NCBI GenBank assembly: GCA_003313425.1 | Contig: NHZP01000110.1 | Location: 1-47,216 of the forward strand | Direction: 5' to 3' | Origin: Pseudopyrenochaeta lycopersici | Lineage: Eukaryota > Ascomycota > Dothideomycetes > Pleosporales > Pseudopyrenochaetaceae | DNA: 47,216 nt | Made by a program: the position numbers and the translations under genes | The notes under the pieces: model-generated | The model's database searches: none | What the model saw: only the letters and a program-made list of their open reading frames with translations | What the model was told of the DNA's origin: nothing | Shown here: piece by piece, positions 36,531 through 44,569 of the stretch | Numbering within the stretch: the first letter of the stretch is position 1 | How the letters are laid out: every line of letters starts with the position of its first letter

Positions 36531-37923
36531 ATGCGCGCATTAACAGTCGCGGCCATTTTAGCGTTTACTGCAGGCATAACTACTAATGCCGCACCCGTTA
36601 TCCTCCCAGATAGCCTCTCTAATAGCCTCCTATCTAGGCTTCTAACAACTGTTAGCCTTAATCTACCCGCAGCTATTAACAATCTATAGGTTAGAAACAC
36701 TAGATAATATACCAGGTTATACTAACAGCACTAGGAGCCAGACGGTCCAAGACCAGACGTCTCAGGAGGCTCAGCCAGTAGCGAAGAGAGAGCCACAGCG
36801 AGGCCGGGGCCGCAGTAGACGCGGGCGAGGCAGCCGTGTTAGTAGTATTATTAAGGGTGTAGGTAAGGGGATTAGCGTCAGAGTAGATAGACTCTTTATC
36901 AGACAGACAATCCAAGACCAGACTTCTAAGGAACCGCAGCCGGTTACAAAGAGAGAGCCACAGTAAGGCTAGGGACGTAGTAGACGCGGGCGAGGTAGCC
37001 GTGTTAGCAGTGTTATAGAGGGCGTAAGTAAGGGGATTAGCAGGGCAGCAGACGCAATTTTCATCGGGCAGACAATCCAAGACCAGACATCTCAAGAGGC
37101 ACAGCTAGTAGCGAAGAGAGAGCCACAGCGAGGCCAGGGCCGCGGTAGACGCGGGCGAGGCAGCCGTGTTAGTAGTATTATTGAGGGTGTAGGTAAGGGG
37201 ATTAGCGTCAGAGCAGATAGACTCTTCATTAGACAGACAATCCAAGACCAGACCTTAGAGGAGCCGCAGCCAGTAGCAAAGAGAGAGCCACAGTAAGGCC
37301 GGGGCCGTAGTAGACGCGGGCGAGGCAGTCGTGTTAGCAGCGTAGTTAAGGGCGTAAGTAAGGGTATTAGCGGGGTAGCGGATAGAATCTTCATCAGACA
37401 GACGATCCAAGACCAGACGTCTAAGGAACCGCAGCTAGTAGCAAAGAGAGAGCCACAGCGAGGCCAGGGCCGTAGCAGACGCAGGCGAGGCAGCCGTGTT
37501 AGTAGTGTAGTTGAGGGTGTAGGTAAGGTAATTAGCGTTAGAGCAGACAGAATCTTCATCAGACAGACGATCCAAGACCAAACCTCAGAGGAATCGCAGC
37601 CAGTAGCAAAGAGGGAGCCGCAGCGAGGCCAGGGCCGTAGTAGACGCGGGCGAGGCAGTCGTGTTAGCAGCGTAGTTAAGGGCGTAAGTAAGGGCATCAG
37701 CGGGGTGGCGGATAGAATCTTCATCGGACAGACAATCCAAGACCAGACGTCTGAGGAGGCTCAGCCAGTTGCGAAGAGGGAGGCACAGTAAGGCCAGGAA
37801 GGTAGTAGACTTAGCAGAGTAGGCATTTGCTAGGTAGGGGTTAAGTCACCATATAATAGCGACTCAGCTGGAGCAGATTTAGAGTTAGGTGTAGATTTAG
37901 ACTTTAGTAGTACAAATTTCTAA
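36531..37923 (+). pseudogene. secreted tandem-repeat protein with a Lys-Arg site in each repeat, RIP-damaged
   Basis: ATG 36531 begins a signal peptide, MRALTVAAILAFTAG, with a likely cleavage after TNA. An intron of 52 nt fits best: GT at 36690, branch site TACTAAC at 36720-36726, CAG at 36739-36741. It restores the frame of the repeats and places the exon end at an original CAG. Exon 2 holds six full 55-residue repeats plus a partial seventh. Each repeat has a Lys-Arg pair followed by Glu-Pro-Gln (Glu-Ala-Gln in the last), an Arg/Gly-rich part (RSRRGRGSRVSS) and IQDQTS. A short acidic tail ends at TAA 37921. In-frame stops at 36687, 36964, 36970, 37294, 37789 and 37831 are transition-type. 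The layout is that of fungal Kex2-processed secreted precursors. Alternative: a repeat-rich cell-surface protein. Confidence 0.65.
36751..37791 (+). repeat. 165-bp tandem repeat (six full units, one partial)
   Basis: GACCAGAC starts units at 36751, 36916, 37081, 37246, 37411, 37576 and 37741, exactly 165 bp apart. Odd units carry GVGK followed by ISVR; even units carry GVSKGIS followed by RAAD or GVAD. There is therefore a 330-bp higher-order unit. Lys-Arg codons lie at 36784, 36949, 37114, 37279, 37444, 37609 and 37774. Long leucine-rich minus-strand frames here are shadows. Confidence 0.95.
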
Positions 37924-38621
37924 GATGGATATTAGTAGTTTCTATAAGCGAGGGTAGTACAAAAATATAGATTATAAATAAGCAAGTTTATTCATAGGCA
38001 AGTTCATTAATTTAAGGGAGTAAAAAATGTAGTATAGATAGGTAAGCAATAAAAGATAGTGTATAAAGTATAAAAAAAGAGAAGTAAAAAGATAGTTAAA
38101 GTTTATATTAAAAGGATATAATAATAGTAATATTATTTTTTTAGTTAGAGGGTAGGTTAAGAGTTAAGGGTTAGAGAAGTATTGTTTTAGTATTATTAGA
38201 ATTTAATTAATGTTTTTGGTAGAATAAATAAGAGTTTATAAGAGTTTAGTAAATATAGATAGTTATTAAATGTAATTATATTTATTAGTTCTATTCTCTT
38301 TAGTTTTAAAAGATAGAGGTGATAGTTTGTATAATATAGTATTTAAATAGGGTAGTTTTTATAAGGGTGTAGTAACAAGTATTTAGGATAAGATTTAATA
38401 AATTTTTAATAATATAGGTAATTAAGTTAGTATTTATGTATAGATAGATTGTTAAATATATATAAGTAGGAGAGTTTGATCAGTTCTAAAGAGTATAGTA
38501 TTAGTAGTTTTATTTATTAGTATTTTCTATATAGTAGTTTTCGTATTAGATTTCTATATAATTAGGAGTTATAGAAGTTCTATAATTGTATTTAAGGAGG
38601 GATAAAAATAGGATTGTGTGG
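37924..38621. other. C-poor AT-rich spacer
   Basis: The plus strand carries few C residues and no open frame of note. Composition resembles the telomere-associated satellite, but I see no clear repeat unit. Confidence 0.4.
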
Positions 38622-38978
38622 TAAAGAAGGGTAGAAGTAGTGAAGAAGGTTAGAAGGAGTAAAGGAGGTTAGAAGTAGTAAAGAAGGGTAGAAGGAGTAA
38701 AGAAGGGTAGAAGTAGTAAAGAAGGGTAGAAGTAGTAAAATAAGAGAAAAGAGGGTATAAAGTAGTAGAGTAGGAGTAAAAAGGGAGTAAAGTAGTAAAG
38801 TAGGAGTAAAGGGGGTTAAAACTGCTAGAGTAGGGGTAAAGAGGGTTAGAAGTAGTAGAGTAGGAGTAAAGAGGGTTAGAAGTAGTAGAGTAGAAGTAAA
38901 GAGGGTTAGAACCACTAGAGTAGGGGTAAAGAGGGTTAGAACCACTAGGGTAGGGGTAAAGAGGGTTAGAACCACTAG
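38622..38978 (+). repeat. 19-bp then 30-bp tandem repeat array, G-rich strand outward
   Basis: About six 19-bp units like AAAGAAGGGTAGAAGTAGT (38622-38735) pass into eight 30-bp units in exact register (38731-38970), such as AGAGTAGGGGTAAAGAGGGT followed by TAGAACCACT. The right-hand units keep C residues (ACCACTAG) that the left units have lost. The GGGTTAG core is close to the telomere repeat. Confidence 0.85.
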
Positions 38979-39048
38979 CCATATGGACGCGTGGAAGGAT
39001 GCGACATGTCCCATTCTTCCGCAATCGCTGATTGGCTGCAGCGTTAGC

Positions 39049-39192
39049 GCTGCCCCTTTCTTCTGCGATCGCGCTACCCCTTTCTTCCGCAATCGCGCTA
39101 CCTCTTTCTTCTCTAATTACGCGACCTCTTTCTTCTATAATTACGCTACCTCTTTCTTCTATAATTACGCAACCTCTTTCTTCTATAATTGC
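39049..39192 (+). repeat. 24-bp tandem repeat upstream of the terminal helicase gene
   Basis: Six exact-length units lie at 39049, 39073, 39097, 39121, 39145 and 39169, of the type GCTACCTCTTTCTTCTATAA. The first two retain GCGATCGC or GCAATCGC, while later ones have AATTAC. It ends 25 bp before the start codon, so it occupies the promoter or 5' leader. A frame through it (38983-39258) encodes an 8-residue repeat but is probably chance. Confidence 0.9.
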
Positions 39193-39726
39193 GCATTAGA
39201 GCGTAAAAGAGCGCGTAATGCTTACCTATCATCCTACTTATCATGTCCTTATATGTAAAGAACACCAGCAGGCTGTCTATAGCCTAGAGACGCACCTGCA
39301 GCGCTACCACCAGCATCTCTCTATTGCGCAACGACGCGCGCTCCTTACAGCGTATCAAGGCCTAGCTGCTTCTAGTACGCACCCAACGCAGGTTGCCCTT
39401 CTACTGCTATATAGCGCGCCTATTGCTGAGCTAGGCGCTGCGCAAGATGCGTTGCTCTGCTGCTACTGTGATAGTAACAGTAATAGTAATTGTAGCTGTA
39501 GCTTTATTAGTACTAGCCAGAAATGGATGCGGATATATATTAATAAGCAGCACGGTATTAAGCTTACGCGCTGGTTGTCTACCTTATATTAGAAGCAGGC
39601 GACGCAGCTATGGAGGCCTGTTAAGGTACAGACCTTCTTCCGCGAGCGGCGCTACGTTCGCTATTTTATTGTACAGGAGGAGGAGGAGGAGCAGGAGGAG
39701 GAGGAGGCAGCTGAGCAGCAGGCGCA

Positions 39727-39874
39727 GGCAGGGCAGCAGCAGGCAGGGCAGCAGCAGGCAGGGCAGCAGCAGGCAGGGCAGCAGCAGGCAGGGCAGCAGC
39801 AGGCAGGGCGACAGCAGACAGAGCAGCAGCAGGCAGGGCAGCAGCAGGCAGGGCGACAGCAGACAGAGCAGCAA
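39727..39874 (+). repeat. 15-bp in-frame repeat in helicase N-terminal part
   Basis: About nine units of CAGGCAGGGCAGCAG encode Gln-Ala-Gly-Gln-Gln. The internal copy has a different repeat here (TQEQEQ), so the tract is evolving independently. Confidence 0.85.
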
Positions 39875-40991
39875 CAGCAGCAGGAGGCGCTAGCTTATCT
39901 CACGTTAAGCTGGCAGGCCCTTAAGCGCGACGATAGCGAGGCTATGGATCGCATCGCAGAGGAGACGGCCGCCAAGGACCGTACAGGCTGGATCAAGAGG
40001 ACGCGCTGGGAGGAGCACCTGCAGGCCTATCCTAACTGGAGGCTGCTAGCCCACGCGATCCGGCTGCCAGGCGACGACGAGCCTGCGCTGCAGCAGCTGG
40101 TAGCCGCAGTAGAGCAGCTGGTAGAGCAGGCGGTACAGGGCCTCAGCACGCTTGCGATTGATACGCTGCGCTGGCTGCGTAGTGCTAAGGCGCATGAGCC
40201 TGACGTACGGCTGCTGGCCAAGATGCAGAATAAGGAGAGCCAGCAGCGCGCGGCTAGGCTGTGGGCTCGTCTGCTCTGCTACTGCCTGCGCCTAGTCGCT
40301 ATAGAGGAGGAGCAGCAGCAGCAGCAGCAGTAGCAGCAGGACAAGGCCGAGGCAGAGGCAGAGCACGGACTGCAGCATATCGCCCGCCTATTCCCCTGGT
40401 ATGGTAGGCAGAGGCTAGCAGCTAGGAGGCTCTGGAAGCTTCTCTCGTACCACCAGGATAGCAGCGACAGCCAGGTAGCTTAAGATTAGCAGAAGTACGT
40501 GCTGCGCCTGTTTGAGGAGCTGATCTGCCAGGAGGTTGTCTACTAGCTGTTTAAGAGCGGCGTTATACACTTCCTTGCCGTGCTAGGTATTAATCTAGAG
40601 ACGCTGCGGCTGCGTAGGGCAGTAGAGTATTCGACACTGCTTGGCTCGCTTGTGTACTGCGTGAGGGTAATAGCAGCTGAGGCCTTCCTGCCCTCCGCGC
40701 AGCGCAGTAATTAAGGCGCTACAGAGACGCTAGTACTACTACAGAAGCGAGCTAGGCACCTCGTAGACGGCTCGCACAGCCTAATGAGCATAATGCTAAG
40801 CCTGCTAGCATACGCTAAGTTTATCTCGCAACGGACGCCTGGCAGCATTGCAGGTAGTATGTGGTGGTTAGCTAATTGGCAGACGTTCTTTATTAAGGGC
40901 CGTCCTGTTGTGCTAGCGCAGCTCTGCGTGATGGCGCAGGGTATTGTAGCAGAGGCTGCGCAGGTACTGTGGGAGCAGGTGCTCTGGGTAC

Positions 40992-41024
<33 letters not shown>

Positions 41025-42019
41025 AGAGGGCGAAGCAGCAGCAGCAGCAGCAGCAGCAGATAGCTAGCAGCCCGCCACCTCTTAATCTCGCAGCGATCTA
41101 AGACGACGTAAGTATAGTACGGCGTGGGCTCTCGTTTCTCTTAGCAGCACGCCTGCAGGAGGGCGAGTAGTGGATGCTGCAGCAGCTGTTAACTACGCCA
41201 GCAGGCCAGCGCTTATATAAGCAGCAGAAGGGGGTAGCAAGCGAGCAGCAGGAGGACGCGCAGCAGCTAGTACAGTGGAACAGACCCAGGGTGCGGCAGC
41301 ACCTACGCCAGATTAATCGCTTTCTTGACCTACTCTGCCTCGCGGTCTACATAATAGGCGGCCAGCCAGCGCGTGGGTCTGAGCTGCTCTTAGTTCGGTG
41401 GCGGAACGGGGTGCTTTAGGATCGCAACCTCTACGTAATTGATGGGTAGGTAACGCTAGTAACGCGCTACTATAAGACGCAGGCGCAGTGGGATTAGCCT
41501 AAGGTAGTAGCGCGCTTCCTGCTAGAGGCAGTAGGGCAGCTAATTGCGGCGTACCTGCTCTACGCACGGCCACTGCGGGCGATGCTGCTCAGCGGGCTGG
41601 GGAAGCAGGCGTCAGCGCACACGACTGACTATCTCTGGGCTAATGAGCAGGGCCCGTGGGAGACAGATCAATTAACGCGTGTGATGGCGGCTGAGTCAGC
41701 AGCCTGGCTGGGCACGCGGTTGATAACGCAGGACTACCGCCATACTGCTGTAGGGATTGGGAGGGAGGTAGTAGGCGAGCGGTTTGCTGCCAGCTATCGC
41801 GCAGAGCTAGCTCAAGGTAGGATAGCAGAGGAGGCAGAGGTAGGCAGCGAGGACGATGGCGAGGATCCGCTTGAGCTACAGAACGGGCGGACGACAGCGA
41901 TTGGCATGGTAGCGTACGCTGTGCAGGCTGATCTGGTGCAGGGGCTCAGCGCGCGGTCAATTGACGTGTTCCGCACGCTGAGCTGTACGTGGCACGCGTT
42001 TCTTGGCTTCGCAGAGGCA

Positions 42020-42135
42020 GGGACAGGAGTAGGAGCAGGGGCAGGAGTAGGAGCAGGGGTAGGAGTAGGAGCAGGGGCAGGAGTAGGAGCAGGGGCAGGA
42101 GTAGGAGCAGGGGCAGGAGTAGGAGCAGGGGCAGA
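42020..42135 (+). repeat. in-frame GGAGTAGGAGCAGGGGCA repeat
   Basis: 18-bp units encode Gly-Val-Gly-Ala-Gly-Ala, between the recombinase-like domain and the helicase. The internal copy has a Gln-rich tract at this point instead. Confidence 0.85.
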
Positions 42136-43412
42136 GAAAGAGAAGCAGCAGGAGAAGCAGGTATCAAAGCGGAAACAGGGGGGAGGCGTTACTGAGCAGG
42201 CGCAGGATAGTAGCGAGCACAGCCGCAGGCAGAAGAGGGCAAGGGTAGGTAAGGAGGGTACCGCGGCTGTAGCAGCAGTATCTGCTTAAGGCAAGGGTAA
42301 TAAGGAGAGGAGAGGGCTCGAGGACGCTATTCGACAGGTGCTCTGTCTCTCAGCCAATTATCTAGTCAAGTACAAGTCAGCTACACAGGAAATCGTACTA
42401 CAGGCTGTTGTACGAGGGCTCAGTCTGCTAGTAGTAGTACTACCAACAGGCGGAGGTAAGACGCTACTCGCATTTGCTCTAGCAGTACTTGAGCAGCAGC
42501 AGGCAGAACAGAAGGTAGAGATAGGTAGTATTACGATCTTTGTTGTACTATATCGCGCACTAATCCAGGATATGCTTGTACGGCTTAGGTAGGCAGGTAT
42601 TAAGGCAGCTGAGTGGAAGGCAGGAATTGAGGGCGACTATCAGAACCGCTGGACGCTAGCTACTATTATAGTAGTTAGCGCTGATCACGTAGGGAGTAGC
42701 AGTAGGCAGTTTCTCTCATACGCCAGCTTACTTGCACGGTAGGGAGTGCTACAGCGGGTAGTAGTTAATGAGTCGCATGTTGTTATTACAGCAGACTCGT
42801 GGCGGACAAAGCTGCAGAGGCTAAAGGATCTTTAGCTACTGCCGTGCCAGCAGGTACTACTTACAGCTACGTTACCGCTGTTGCAGGAGAGGCAGCTACA
42901 GGAGGTAATGTTAATGCGCGGAGTAACAATTATCCGCGCAGAGACAACGCAGCGACGTAGGACGCAGTACACAGTAGTTCGCTGCAGGCGTAAGGTAGAG
43001 CTACAGGAGACGGCTGTAGAGCTCGCGCGCAGGCTGATGGATGAGGCAAGGTTACTTAGTAGCGCGCAGGTAGCAGAGGTAGCAGTAGGACGAGAGGTAG
43101 CAAGAGTGAAAGGGGTCGTGTACTGTCGCAGCAAGGCGCTGTGTGAGCAGCTAGCAAGGCGGCTAGGCTGCGTAGCGTACCACGCAGGCATGCCCGAGCG
43201 CGCAGAGGTGCTAGAGAGGTGGAGGCAGTCAGGAGGGCTGATTACGTGCACGTCAGCGCTTGGAGTAGGAGTAGATATCGCGCAGGTGCTCTTCACGCTG
43301 CATGTAGAGAGGCCGTGGGGGATGGTTGATTTCGTGCAGGAGAGCGGGCGAGCGCGAGGGGCAGGCAAGGCAGTGATTCTAGTCGTGCAAGGACAGCAGT
43401 GGCAGAAGGCTA

Positions 43413-43496
43413 AGGTAGAGGCAGAGGCAGAGGCAGAGGCAGAGGCAGAGGCAGAGGCAGAGGCAGAGGCTGAGGCAGAGGCTGAGGCTGAGGAGC
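43413..43496 (+). repeat. in-frame GAGGCA (Glu-Ala) repeat
   Basis: A hexanucleotide run lies between helicase motif VI and the RecQ zinc region. It is the point at which similarity between the two helicase copies resumes after the deletion in the internal copy. Confidence 0.85.
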
Positions 43497-43920
43497 AGCA
43501 ACCGATGAACGATAGCGACGTGATGGACGCGTTTATCAGCACAGTAGGCTGTCGAAGAGCAGTGATGAGTCAGTATATGGACGGCAGGCGATTATCTTGC
43601 AGACAGCTACAGGCAAGAGCAGATACAGGAGTAGGCGGCGCAGCAGACAGGGCAGCAGAAGGCGCAGAGATAGCGTTCTGCGATAACTGTGAGGAGCAGG
43701 AGTATGGAGGGCAGAAACAGTGGCAGGACGAGGAGCAGGTACAGGCGAGGCAGGAGCAGGTAGTACGGGCGAAGCTCGATGAGCTATCGCAGACGACGTG
43801 TCCATACTGCTGGGGTATGTTGCATGAAGTATTCAGGAGGGAGGAGGGCAAGGTGGCAGTACAGCAGGAGGAAGAGGAGGAGGAGTATGAGGCAGGGCAG
43901 CAAGAGGAGGAAGAGGCGGA

Positions 43921-44090
43921 GCAACAGACTGAGCAGCAAGCTGAGCAGCAAGCTGAGCGGCAGGCCGAGCTGCAGACTGAGCAGCAGACTGAGCAGCAGA
44001 CTGAGCAGCAGGCTGAGCAGCAGGCTGAGCAGCAGGCCAAGCAGCAGGCCGAGCAGCAGGCCAAGCAGCAGGCCGAGCAGGAGCTCGAGC
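43921..44090 (+). repeat. in-frame GAGCAGCAGGCT-type repeat
   Basis: 12-bp units encode Glu-Gln-Gln-Ala/Thr between the CPYC and CWKC zinc pairs. The internal copy is shorter here (about 27535-27600). Confidence 0.85.
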
Positions 44091-44569
44091 AGAGAGAGCG
44101 CGAGGCGGCAGTACATAGTCTGTGGCAGTGTCCGCGGCTTGGGCAGGAGGGGTTGCAGGATATAGAGGAGCTGCGGAGCAGGGTAAGGTATAAAAAGGAG
44201 GTTCAAACGTGCTGGAAGTGTGGGATAATGGAGTATCTCTGCGGCAGAACGCAGGGTAGTAAGCAGAGCAGCAAGCAGAGCAGTAAGCAGAGTAGTAGGC
44301 AGGCAGATTGCGCATGGCCAAACGTAGCGATAGCAGTACTATATGGGCTACAAGTAGCAGCAGAGGCAAAAGCAAAGCTAGAGGTAGGTAGAGGAATTCA
44401 AGATAGTAGGCTTTGGGAGGTAGGATATCGAGGGCAGGTAGATAGTAAGGAGGAGCTAGGTAGATGGATAGGAGAGGTATATCAAGATAGGCGGATTTTT
44501 AAGCATATTACTAGTAAAGGAGTAGCTAGTATTATATATAGTATCTTAGAAGAGGAAAGAAAGAAATAG

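Larger units (their letters stand above)
39218..44569 (+). pseudogene. telomere-linked helicase: Cys/His fingers, tyrosine-recombinase-like domain, RecQ helicase; full length, 15 stops
   Basis: One frame runs from ATG 39218 to TAG 44567 (1,783 sense codons) without any frameshift. Stops lie at 39590, 40331, 40481, 40487, 40544, 40712, 41099, 41168, 41417, 41447, 41495, 42287, 42590, 42740 and 42833, all TAG or TAA. Residues 1-115 carry C-x2-H and H-x4-H type fingers (LICKEHQQAVYSLETHLQRY) and a second Cys cluster. Residues about 640-930 have the order ARGSELL (Arg 719), YYK, DYRHTAVGI (Arg-His 841-842) and VAYAV (Tyr 900), resembling tyrosine recombinases. The RecQ helicase has Walker A LPTGGGKT (Lys 1081), motif II NESH (1184), TATLP, SALGVGVD and QESGRARG. 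RecQ zinc cysteines follow: CRRAVMSQYMDG and CDNC. CPYC and CWKC come next, with Gln/Glu-rich repeats between. Family role at telomeres is inferred from position. Confidence 0.85.

Noticed and set aside
36700..37724. Long leucine-rich minus-strand frames
   Set aside because: They are antisense shadows of the 165-bp repeats. The plus strand has the signal peptide, intron and Lys-Arg sites.
38731..38970. CRISPR-like regular repeats
   Set aside because: Units are directly adjacent without unique spacers, and the host is a eukaryote. It is a minisatellite.
38592..39092. 166-codon minus-strand frame of 10-residue repeats
   Set aside because: It is the antisense translation of the 30-bp array, whose length is a multiple of three. 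No coding evidence.
43570..44375. Cys-, Leu- or Ala-rich frames opposite the helicase C-terminus
   Set aside because: They arise from the antisense of CAG/GAG microsatellites and have no start context or family features.
39218..44569. Stop-codon reassignment (TAG/TAA read as Gln)
   Set aside because: Stops also replace Trp (for example after LTR in the internal copy where the terminal copy has Trp, and in the chromodomain). The HET gene is normal, and nearby codons show general C-to-T and G-to-A loss. RIP explains all of it.
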